A stretch of DNA of 64,000 nucleotides from Cricetomys ansorgei (Eukaryota > Chordata > Mammalia > Rodentia > Nesomyidae): positions 69,108,501 through 69,172,500 of the forward strand of contig JAMJFZ010000199.1 in NCBI GenBank assembly GCA_026225945.1, given 5' to 3'. The notes under the pieces are model-generated. The model did no database searches. It worked only from the letters and a program-made list of their open reading frames with translations, and was not told where the DNA came from. Position 1 is the stretch's first letter; each line of letters begins with the position of its first letter. Position numbers and translations under genes: made by a program. Shown piece by piece: positions 50,301 to 62,300 of this stretch.

Positions 50301-53300
50301 GTAATTAAACCAGTATGTGTTTACAAGAGCGGAAAACCTTGTATGTTAATGAAATTGTCACTCACAACATCAGTAGCTTCAAGTCCAAGTCACAGTGTTT
50401 GGGGCAGCTTTTGCTGGCATAACGTGACATGATGGCATGTACAGCACAATGTGCACACGTGTTCAGACCCAGGGATGCAGGTGAAGTTGCTTGGTGCAGC
50501 ATGGCTGAATTCTATATGAGGCTGGCTGCATCTACAGATGCATCTGACCCAGTGTCCGAGCATTGGCTGCACGGCTGTGGCTCAGCTGAAGAATTCATAC
50601 ACACACAGGAGCGCAGAGGCAACGTGCCAGGTGCAGGCAGCCCTCCGGGTTGAGAAGGCCTTGGTACTCCCTTTACCAAGGCCCTTGTTTCTTGGGTTTG
50701 ACCATGCTCTGTGTCCCCAAGGAAGCACTGTGCCCAACCAGGGCTCTGCTTTCTGCTCTGTTTAAAAATGTCTGATGATAACAGATGTCTCCCAACAGCT
50801 TGCAGGCAATGTTTTACACTCAGGGACTGTGTCCTGCCATCTGTGGAAGTTTGCAATTCTACTTTCTCTCTCACTGATCCATGGTCCCCGTAGTGGCACA
50901 CACAACTGCCCTCTCTGCCTGCTGGCTGTGTGGGAGGAAGCAGAGCTCATCTGCTGTCCTGTTACTGAGAGGTGTGACTTTGACTTTCCAGACACTGACG
51001 GGGAGGGTCCTGGTATCTGTCCCTGGAGTCCCAGGGTCAGACTCCTCAGTTAGAGCCAGAAGCTTGGTTGGGCGGAGCGCTAGCACCCACACTGTGTGCT
51101 GTGCCACCTGTGAGGTCTCTGCTGCCTCACCCGCTGCCCACTGCTGGGCAGCATGCTGGGCCTCACCGTCGCAGTGGTCTTCCTGTCTGATCTGGGTAGC
51201 ACACTGGCTTCCCTCTGTAAGTGACAAGCCGAGGCTCTGCCTGCCTTTTTATGGGAACTGTTCTCTGTGCTGTTGTCTTGTGAGTGGTCTTCCTGTGCTC
51301 TGGACGTCTTCTTGCTGGGTGGGCACACCAGATGTCAGTGCAGCATGCACTGTGGAGCATGAGTAAGCCGACTGCATACTGCTGCAGGGAGGCTTGGACC
51401 CGCGTGCTCTTCCTACCTGCTGAAGCACTTGGATTTTGCATTCACTGGACTCTGCTGGCCAGTCAGCCCGTCCACAGGTTCTGTCTAAGACTCCACCAAC
51501 TGCGGAGTGCTGATGCCTCGTCACTCATAGGAGAGACTTGATACCCACAGACCCCGAGGAGTGACTGTTCTGGGGGAGATGGAGATGGCGGGCTGCCTGT
51601 CACTAGCCAAGGGCAGTAGGATGCATATTTTTCAGGCTTCTGTGGGGTAGCCTGCAGTACTTGGGAATCAGGGCTGCAGACAACTATGGGTGTGCTAGTG
51701 TGTGAGGGGAGACAAGGCATTCACAGGAAGACCCTGAGGAGCCTGTGGATGCACTTTTTCTCTGCCTACTGTGTGACCTCATGAGGATGTGAGTCCCGCA
51801 CGGGCCCCTGTACACTGCGCCTGAGCACAGCGGCTGAAGTGTCGTGACTCAGACCCACGGTGTTACTCTTCTCACCTGACGGCATGCCAAGCCTGTCTGC
51901 TGGCACCAGCGTCTCCTCCACAGCCCTGGTCTGGTCACCTTGATACTCGGTGGCTGGTGGTCCCTGGTGTAGAGAAAGGGCCTGCATCGCTCTTCAGGCC
52001 TTTCTTCCTCCCCTGGAAGGGGTGGTGTCTGACATCCCCATCTAGCTGCCAGAGAGCTTGGGAAGTTGCAGCAGCTGGGCACTTGCTGTGGACCTGGCCA
52101 GTGAGGAGCTGCCAGTGGCCCTCAGTGATGTGGATCCTTAGGCGTGGAAGTGCCTGGGAGGGGGAGGGGGAGAAGGGCAGGGCGCTGTTGTCTTTGCTGT
52201 GGGTGAGTGTATATGTCTTTTAGTCAAGTGTCTGTGCTGAAACAGCCACAATTTGGGCAAAGCTGAGTGTTCCCATCTTAAGAGTGAGCTTCCGAGACAC
52301 CAGTACACACACGAGGGCTGGGATACAGCTCGGTAGAGAGCTTGCCTGGTGTGGGCAAGACCCCTGGGTCCAATACTCAGTCTCCGTCCCCAAAAAGAAT
52401 ACAGTTGAGACTGTATTTAAAATGAGCACACACACTTTCATGTTCATTAGTGGGACGTCTGTGTACACAGTACTGACTGGAGTGTACATTCTACACAGCT
52501 GCTCTCAGGAGCCGGCGATTCACAGGGTGGCGTGTGCCACCTTCAGCGTGGCTCTTCAGAGTGGCGTGCCTGTGGCCCACTCCGATGGGGATGCCTGCCT
52601 GCTCGATGCTGAGATGAGCTTGGGTGGGGCTTTGGAGGTGGGTGGAGGTCCACCATGGTGTATGTGTGAAGTTGGAGACACAAGGATGGGCATTCTGCCT
52701 GTGAGTGTGACTGCTGTGCCCCTGAGACAGGATCGTGTGGGTGTGCATGATTGTACACAGTGGTTGTGGGTGAGCACAGGGGAGGCACCATAGTCTGTAG
52801 TTGGGTCCTGCTATAATCCTGGCAGTGTGGTACCCATAGCTAGCTGGGGTGCTGGATGCAGGTGGGAGAGGGCTGCTTCCCATCAAATGGGGTGTCCTTA
52901 ATCTTGCTGTACCCACGCTGCCCGTCCAGAGCACACTAGCCCCTCACCTCCAAAGACAGGTGTCCATAACAGGACATTCTGGGCTCTGGCTGCGCAGGCC
53001 TTCCCGTGTGCAGCTCATTGGCTGCTGTGCGTGGGTGCCCCAGAGGGCCCGCCTGAGGGGCGGACATGAAGGATCCCTGGCTCTTTTGCTCTCTGAAGCA
53101 ATGGTGTGGCCCGCCCCTCCTTTTCTGTTCTCTGACTTCTGGGCTCTTCCTTGCACCCTATGTCACTGAAAGCCTGTCTTACATGATGTGATGGAGTAAC
53201 TTGTGCTTCTGATTCAAGCTTTTCAGTTTACACCCTGGGGCCCCAGCAGGCTGCAGAACTCAGTGTTTGTAAAGTGGCAGAGGAGGACCTGGGCTGTCCA

Positions 53301-56300
53301 TCACCTCGCTGAACTCCCTGTCCAGGGTGGGAGACTGCAGAGACCTGCCCCTGCATGAGATCACCCTATTCTCTGTTATTTGTCTTCTTCTGTCACTGTG
53401 TGTTAAACGTTATGCAGGGAGGTTGGTACAGCCTCTTACTCCCACCTGCCACCGTGTGAAATTATTTTCCTATTGGATTCAGAGACTTTCAAGCTTATGT
53501 GGGGCTTGGGGTGAATCCCAGTGGAAGAATACTTGCCTAGCATGGGCAAGTCCCTGGGATCCACACCAAGCTCTGCAAAAGAAAAGGAAAAAAAGCATTG
53601 AAAATACCTATTATTCAACCACCTTGAAAGATAAAGCAGAAAGAAAAAGAACTCAAAATGGTGCCACCTGGTGGAGGTTACTGTGTGCAATCTCTGGTGC
53701 TACCTCAACTGCTAGATGATAGAACTTCCTGTTGGGCTTCCTTCCTGCGTGCCTCAGCTGCCTTTGTTATTCGGAAATTTCCTCTGAAACGTTCCACATC
53801 CTCCACAGTCTGCTTACAGCCGTCCCCTTACACATGGCTGTGTGCTCACCCACCCCATTGTGGCAACAAAACAGATGTACCAGACAGATGTCACCATGAC
53901 ACTGTTACCACAAGGGAACTGTGATGTGGTCCCAATGGAACTTTGTCCACCTCAGACCTGGGCCTCTGAAAGGTGGGCCCAAGGAGACACAGGTTCTGCA
54001 TATAAGCAGGGACCAGCTGCCAGCATTAGTACATAAGCCTGGTGAGTGTGGCTGCCACAGGTTGTGGCTATGATGATGAGCTGGTGTCCTCTGTGCACCC
54101 TGGAGGGTGGGTGTTGGTGTATCCTGGTGGTTGAACTCAGTGGGGCCTTGAGGGAGGTATGTGTACAGTTGACGGTGTGTAGCAGGATGACATGGGTTGT
54201 CGGGGACGTCTGTGAATGGGGTTGTTCGCTGAGGTGTTGAAGGAAGAGGAGGGGTTTTCTGGTAAGGATGAGCCTGTACAGAGGGACATAATCACATGGC
54301 CTGTTCGGGGCAGTGCTTGGTATGGCTGGAGAGTGGGGTGTGAAAGGGGGAGGTCCGGGACAATCTGGGCAACTTGAAGTCTGGTCCAGAAATGAGAAGC
54401 AGGAAGCTCTGCTAGGAAAGCAATCGTGGGCGTGGTCTGACAGTAGCACCAGGAGCCTTGCTTGTGTGGGATGGGGGCCTGAGACACAGCTGAGCACAGA
54501 GCAACAGACAGGCTCAGGACAGATCACCTGGGAGGGACCAGGCCACGGCAGCTGTGGAGAGTGAAGCGTCAGAGTTGGCAGGTCTTAGAAACTGGGTGCA
54601 GGCGGGGGCTGTATCCAGAAGCAAGCAGCCTGAGAACAGAGGGAGGTTGTATGCCAGGCACAGCGGTGCATGCCTATAATCTCGGCATGCAGGAGGCTAA
54701 GGCGCAGGGTCAGAGGACTGGTGCTCAGTGCATTCCAGGCTAGCCTCAGAAACAGTGCAACTTTGTCTCAAAAAAAATAAATAAATAAATAAAGTGTCCT
54801 TGTGCTGGGTGGTGGTGGAGCATGCCTTTAATCCCAGCACCTGGAGGCAGAGGCCACTTACTCATGAACTCTGTGAGTTTGAGGCTAGCCTGGTCTACAG
54901 AGTGAGCTCCAGTACAGTCAGAGTTACAATAGAGAAACCTTGCCTTGAAAAACCAAAAAAAAAAAGTGTTCTTGTTGAAGGTTCTGTGACTATCTGTGGT
55001 AGGTCAAATGGCCTCTACCTAAATTTTCTACCTAAATCTTCTGCCCCTACAAGTTGGGACAGGCAAAGGCCCTTAGGGAAATTGTCAATCCAGAGTCTGA
55101 GCACTGGTGCCACCTGCTGCCTGACCTAGGTAGTGCATGCTTGCTTTCTTGCTTTCTCCTCTTTTCTCTTCTCTCTCCCTCCCGCCCCCTTTTTTTTTTT
55201 TTTTTCGAGACAAGGTTTCTCTGTTGTTAACTCTGGCTGTCCTGGAACTCACTCTGTAGACCAGGTTAGCACCAACTCACAGATTCACCTGGGATTAAAG
55301 GCGTGTGCCACCACCCGTCTGGCCTGATGCTTTCTTAAAGTCCCTCGTGCATGAGGCCTGGTGAAATTTCTCTTTTTAAACTTAGGACATGAAAAACAGA
55401 TCGACCCTGAAACATTCAGAGATTTCTACACGTGCTGGAAGGATACAGAAGCGGAGGCCCAGGAGGTCAGCCTGCCTGCGCTGCTCATGGACCATCTGGA
55501 TAAGAATGAATGTGTGTACAAGTTGTCCAGCTCTGTGAAGACCAACCGTGGAGTTGGCAAGATTGCCATGACCCAGAAACGCCTGTTCCTGCTCCCCGAG
55601 GGACGGCAGGGCTATGTGGAGATCGCCACCTTCAGAAACATAGAGGTGAGACTGTGCCCAGCTTGCTCAGCTCTCAAGTGAGGGTGGTGTTGGGTCAGGT
55701 GGCTGGTACACCTCACACTATTCCACTGCAGTGACCATGTTTGGGGGTACAAGGTAAGGCTGGCTGTGCTTTCGCACCAGAGACAGGCATCTAGGAATGC
55801 ATTCATCTCAGAGATGGCTACCTGCTAACCACTGCGTCCCACAGCGTCTACTTGTGTTTCTTGGCACATGCTTTTAATTATCAGTTTTTATATTGTATTT
55901 TATTTGGTTTGTTTTTGAGATAGGGTCTTGCTAGCCAGCCCAGGCTAAGCTTTGAACATGCAATCCCCCTGCCTCAGCCTCCTAAATGTTGGGATTATAG
56001 GCATGTGCCACCACACTTGGCCCATTGCATTTGATTTGTTTTGTTTTTCTGAAACAGGGTCATCTCTATGTAACCTTGACTGTTCAGGACCTAGGTGGAG
56101 CGCACAGAGATCTGCCTGTTTCTGCCTCCGAGGGCTGGGGTTAGAGTGCTGGGCATGTGCCAGCCCAGGCACGTCACATGTGTTTTTGCGATCCTGCCAC
56201 TCGGGGGGGTCAGAGGCAGGAGGATTGATGCACGTTTGAAGCCAGGGCAATACAGTGAGACCCTGTCTTAAAGGAAAGAAAAAAAAAAACACGTCTGAAT

Positions 56301-59300
56301 TGGGACTCTGATGATCTTATTTTGTGCTTTATATTTACAATTACTGTACCAAAATTGAGAGGTGAATTGGGGGTGTCAAGTAATCTCAACTATTGAGAGG
56401 TCACAGCAGGAAGAAGGACCAAGACTGGTGGCCACTGGGATGTCCACGGGTAGACTGTAGCTCTAGTCCTTGCTGGCTTTGCTGGCTGGCTCCAGGAAGT
56501 CCTCAGGGAAAAGTGAAAGGTTGAGAGGGGGACACGCCCAATGCTGTGGCCAGACTTGCCCTCCATGGTGCCTCAAGGCCACTTCCTCCTCCTCCCATCA
56601 GCCCATGCATCTCTTCTTTGTGATCTCACGCTTTCCTGCTTTCTTTGCCCTGCAGGAAGTCAAAAGCACCACAGTGGCTTTTCTCCTCCTGAGGATACCC
56701 ACCTTAAAGATCAAGACAGTGGCCAAGAAGGAAGTCTTTGAGGCCAACCTCAAGTCTGAGTGTGACCTCTGGCACCTGATGGTGAAGGAGATGTGGGCCG
56801 GGAAGAAGCTGGCAGATGACCACAAGGTCTGAGGTGGGGGTGGTCCTGTGGGTACAGGGTGGCACCAGGTCCCGAAGGGGGCACCCAGAGCTTGTAGCAC
56901 CAGCCCAACCATTGGGCAGGAGAATTATGCTGTATGCAGGGACACAGAAGCTGCTGTGGCTCTGTGACCCCACCTGAGGCCATATGGCCTTGGGGTTAGT
57001 GTGAGGAGGACATGAAGGCTGTGGCCCAGGCTTACTCAGTTTCCCTCTGTGCACCCTCAGTTCTGGTGTCTTCCCAGTGAATGGGGGTAGGGCTGGGGGA
57101 GGCGTTCATATTGTCTAAATGGCAAGGAAACCATGTGTCAAGCAAGCCAGGTGTGGAGACAGGAACCTGCTATCCCAGTCGGTATTCAGGAGGCTAAGCT
57201 AGGAGAGTCTGCAGTTTGAGGCCGGCCTGGACTATAGAGCAAGACCACCATGTCTCAACCACTTAACCAAAACACGTAGACCAAGGCCACGATCAGAGAA
57301 CTCAACACAAAGAAGCTGATCATAAGGGTATGTAGACACTTGTAGCCTCACCAGTCACCAGAGAGATGCAGGTGGCCATGGTGGCCACTGCGGTGGCACG
57401 TCTTAGGAACAGGCTGTCAGGACGGCCACTAGTGATGGGTTATTCCTGTCATGGATCGGGAGTAGACTCAGTCCTAAGAGTGCATGTACTCTGGTCTAGC
57501 TGTTCAGTCCCATACCCGCGACATGCAGTGGCAATGGTGGGACTATTCCCACACCGTCACTGGGTGCAGTCACACCATTGCTTTATGAAATGTCACTGGC
57601 TGTCTAGTGTGGCTGGGGCAGGGATGAAGAGTCATGCGTTCCTGCCTGCCTGCATTTTGAGAAGAAAATGTGCTGGCTCCAGGAGCCAACCATCAGAATC
57701 TATTGTCGCTTGGGAGAGAAAGATTATGTGACAAACTCCAAACTCCTCCATTCAGACTCTGCATGCACTTTGGGAAACACTGTTTTCTTCAGTGAGGCAA
57801 AACCGAGGGGCTGTCCTGAATTGGACTGGGTTGACGCACACTTGCTTCTGTCCTAGGACCCACAGTATGTCCAGCAAGCACTGACCAATGTTTTGCTTAT
57901 GGATGCCGTGGTAGGCACGCTGCAGTCACCTGGTGCCATTTATGCTGCCTCCAAGCTGGCCTACTTGGACAAGATGAAGAACGAAAGTAAGTTCTGAGCC
58001 AGGCCACGCTGCCACGTGTCGCGGACATCTGTCTCCAGTGTGTCTTCCGGTTGGCATTTATCATTGAGAACCCACACGCTCTTGCTTTCTTTTCTATTTT
58101 TACTTGCTTTGGGAGGGATAGGGTCTTGCTGTGCAGCCCACTTGAATTCAAACCCATGGTCCTTGTGCCTCAGTCTCCTGAATGTTGGGACTACACACCC
58201 AGTTAGAACTTGTGTTTGGTGTTCTTTTGCTTTTTGGGGGTGTGTGTTTGTGTGTCATTGTTTTATGCGTGTGTATGTGTGTGGAGGTCAGAAGTCAACT
58301 TGCTGGAGTCAGTTCTCTCCTTCCGCAATGTGGGTCTCAGGGATTGAATTCAGATTATCAAGCTTGGGGGCAGAGTGCCTAAATACTCTGAGCAATATCA
58401 CTGGCCCAAATTTGGTTTGAATATCACTATTGTTCTTTTGCTTTTTTATTTTTTTATTGTTTGAGACAGGGTCTCGTTCTAGCATAGGCTACCCTGGAAC
58501 TTAGTATGTAGCCTAGGGTGGCCTTGAACTCACAATCCTCCTGTCTCAGTGAGTGTTAGGATTATAAGCTTTTTTAAAAATATTTTATTTTATTAATATT
58601 TTAATAGCTCTCATCTTCCCTTCATTTAACCTTGGGCCTTGCTTTTTCAGAACACACTGGCTCCTCTTTTCTGGTCCGGGTGGTATTCTGTTTCACACTG
58701 TAAACTGCATATCTTGGCTCAGCAGACTAGAAATCTCTGGAAGGTGACTGAGTAACTGACAGCCTTTATGGTCAATGTTGGGGCACAGGGGTGGGAGTCA
58801 GGACCACACCTACCAGACAGCCATGGCCTCTCTGTACCTGGTTGGCCTGCTGACGGATTGATGAATGCAGTGCATGAGGCAGTGGTGGCCCCAAATGTTG
58901 TCTTTTTTCTTTCTTTTCCTTTCTTTCTGTGAGTCAGTCTCATGTAGCCCAGGCTGGTCTTGAACTCTCTCTATAGCTGAAGGTGGCTTTAAATTCCTGA
59001 TCCTGCTGCCTCCATCACCCAAGCACTGGCTTTATAGGTATGAGCTGGCATGCCCTGTGTCTTTTTATCTGTAACTTGGCTGGTTTCCTGGGACAGCTCT
59101 CTGCTCGTTTCTGTTTGGCTCTCACATTCTGAAGTCATACAGAGGTCAATGGCTTGCTCTCATATTTGTTTGGGAAGGTTTTCAAGTCTAGGACTAGTTG
59201 GGTAAGAAGATATGTTGTGGAAGTTTATTTTTAGTTATGTATAAAATTGTTTTGTGCACTGTTGGGTGAGAGGCTTCTTAGATCTTGGCATTTTGTATTG

Positions 59301-62300
59301 TTTTTGGGTGTTAGATTTATGTGGGGGATGTTGATTGCTAATGATCTGCATGTGCTATCAATAGAACACCTGAAGAGTTCTGAATCAATAAAAACATCGG
59401 AGCTCAGACACTCAGGGTTCCACTGTTGAGTATGGCACTGGCCAGGATGGTGGTTCCCTCTGCTGAGGTGTGGCAGAATTTGCACGTATGAGAACTTCTG
59501 TCTTCTTGGCTGAGCCACCCAGCAGCATAATGTTATAAAACATACTGCCTTCTCAGCTTCTTCTGCTTTGTTTCCATTTTAAATGTCCTCCTGAAGCCTC
59601 CTGCTTTGAGACCTGCATACTAGAAATAGGAAACCTACAGCGACCACAGAGAATGTATAAAGTTAAACAATAGGAAGTGCGCTTCAGAACACAGATCAAT
59701 AAAATAGGGATGTCTGCAAACACTGTTCAGGTCCTGTTGGTACTGAGATGTCACTCTCACGCTGGGCCCCTTTAAACTGTGGCTTACTAGGTTTAGGGTA
59801 TTTGCAGAGTGGGGGTCCCATCCCTGTGATGGCTCTGGACACTCACATCCTGCAAGAGGAATCCCCACACCCGCCTGGCACTACCTTCTGAGCTCATGGT
59901 GGCCTGTTGGTTCACTGTCTCTGTGATCTCGCCTGTCCTAGGTGTTTCCCATCCTTGGAGCCTGACTCTATCCTTCCACTCAGTGTTTCCTCAGTTCCTT
60001 CATGAGCAGGCTTGTGCTGGCACCACATTTCCTTTAAGAAAAATGAATTATGTATGATATGTGTGGTGCGCATATCTGTGTGAGAATGGATGTGTGCATG
60101 CCATGGCGTTTGTGTGTGTGTGATGCAGGTCAGAGGTCAAACCCCAGGTGTCAGTCCTCACCTTCCACCTTATCTCAGGAGGGGTCATCTTATTTTTGTT
60201 GTTTACTGCTGTGAACATCAGGTCAGCTGGCTGGAGAAGTCTCCTGTCTCCCCCTCTCCGGCTGTAGGAACACTTAGATTGCACCCGCCGGCCATGGGTC
60301 CTCATCCTCATGCAGCAAGCACGTAACCCACCGAGCCGCCGCCCAGTCCTTCATTTCTTTCATGGCGGTAATGCCGTGTTCTTTGGCAGTAGTGTTTTCT
60401 ATACCTCTTCTCTGTAGTAGACATTTAAGTTGGATTTGCCTTCCGGCTGATGATGGCTGCTGTCAACGCCTGTACAGGCTCATTTTCTCTCTCCTGGGTG
60501 TGTAGTCAGGTTTTAAAAACTGCTGTCCAAGAATTAGAAAGCATGCCAGGCGGTGAGCTTACTCACCTTGGCACATCTTCATCTTGCCCTTTGTAATGTC
60601 TGTCACTGACTGTGTGGCCCTGATGCTTTCTGGTCATAGAACCTGCTCCTGCCTGAGCTGGGACAGCAGCCAGGAGGTTCAGGTGCCCCATGTTGCCTGG
60701 AGAACCACTGAGCCCTCCAGGGGCTCTGTCTGACAGTCCTGGGTCTCAACAGAACCACTCTTTTCCTCAGGAACAAAATCAAATAAACACTGCACTTCAG
60801 CTGTTTATGTAACTTTCAACGCACCCTTTATCGTTGCCAGCCGTTTATGGAGCAGCTTTCTAGCTCCTCTGTAAACAGTTTACAGAGTTGCCATGGTAAT
60901 GCCCAGCACATGATCTGTCCTCATCACCTTGTTCCCTATGGCACAGGAAGAGCCAACTGAGCTCAGGTCACAGCCTGCTGGGTTCCTGACCCTGGTTAGC
61001 AAGTCCAGAAATACCTTCTAGTATATGACTTAACAAAGAGAAGGCTCATGACATGAGATCCCAGGCTTAATTCAGAAGCATGGAGTTTACTTTTGCTGAA
61101 AGGTCTAAAAATAAAAGGAGAACCCCAGACAGAGGGTGGAGAGGCAGTGGCAGAGGGTCCTGCCATCACTTCCTGCATTCTGGGAGCCCAGGCCACATCT
61201 GGGAGTCTCAGTGACCTTCAGATTGTTCTGCAGAAACAGAACTCTGTTGTTTCTTTTGAAAAATGAGGACGATAGCAATCATATCAGATGTGAGGCTTAG
61301 TGGAAGGGTGGGGGAGAGGCCGCCAGCGAATCCCTAAGGCATAGCCTCTGCTACAGTGCAGGTGATCCATGGGGGTGGGAGGATAGGTGAACCTCGGGGT
61401 TCATAGGAAGGTCCCAGAAATTCCCAGGGAAGGCAGTCTTAGCACTGCCTGAAAATATGGGTTGGATTGTGCAGAAAGAGATGCAACTGTCACCCAAGTT
61501 TATCATAGCACTGTTTTCAGTGTCTGAGTCACAGAACTAGACTAGGTGTCCAGTAACAGATGAATGGGTAGAGAAAATATGACCTAGGGCTGGCAAGATG
61601 GCTCCCTAGGTAAAAGCACTTGCTGCCAAGTTTGATGAACAGAGCTCAATCCCTGGGATCCACATGGTTTAAGGAGAGAACGGACTCTCATTAGATCTCC
61701 TCTGATCTCCACATGTAACCTATGATGTGTACATCACACACAAATGTTAAAAAATATTAAAAAATGACATATACACAATGTGTACTGTTTGACCAGGAAA
61801 AAGATTTGTAGCTGCTGCCTTCTTGCCCCTGTTCCCTATCAGGAACGAGGCTGGGGTACCTCTGATGTACTGTCCCTGATGCTGGGTTCTAAGAGTGCCC
61901 TCTTCAGGCCTCATGTGGTTCTGTGCCACAAACTCCTAAGAGGAGAGCTGCAGGAGCTGGATACCACTACTGTCCTCCAGTCTGGTAACCCAACTCACTT
62001 ACTTGTGTCCCAGTGCCCATGACAGTCCCAAAGACAACCTCGGAGACCCTAAAACACAAGATTAACCCTTCGGCGGGAGAGACTGCCCCCCAAGCTGTTG
62101 ATGTCTTGCTGTATACTCCAGGTAAGAACTTCCCATTGCTGTTGGAGGTGATAAACTTAGGTAAGGGTTGGAGGTTGACCCTGCAGCGGTGAGGGGAAAA
62201 CCCCCGTGCTAGAAACAGGGAGGGTGTTTTCTGTCTGTAGGATAGAATCCTGAGCCGCAAGGACAAAGCTGTCATGGCACTGCCCACTTGGGCAGTAACT

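Larger units (their letters stand above)
48977..55385 (+). other. DENND3 intron 13 (largest after intron 1)
   Basis: The 6.4-kb intron has SINEs near its ends and a block at about 49950-52300 in which I recognise no SINE. Exon 13 and exon 14 phases agree, so no extra exon is required. Frames of 161 and 191 codons here look non-coding. Confidence 0.6.
57987..62013 (+). other. DENND3 intron 16
   Basis: Antisense SINEs at about 58085-58200, 58215-58410 (B3), 58440-58575 (B1) and 58935-59050. An LTR at 59213, an antisense composite SINE at 60050-60350 and a B2-type SINE at 61588-61750 follow. 60350-61580 is unique, without exon signatures. Confidence 0.6.

Noticed and set aside
50881..51366. 161-codon Cys/Ser-rich frame in intron 13
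   Set aside because: No domain, poor composition, and overlapping open frames on the other strand.
53952..54527. 191-codon minus-strand frame in intron 13
   Set aside because: Pro/Thr/His-rich without domain or splice support; it looks like chance.
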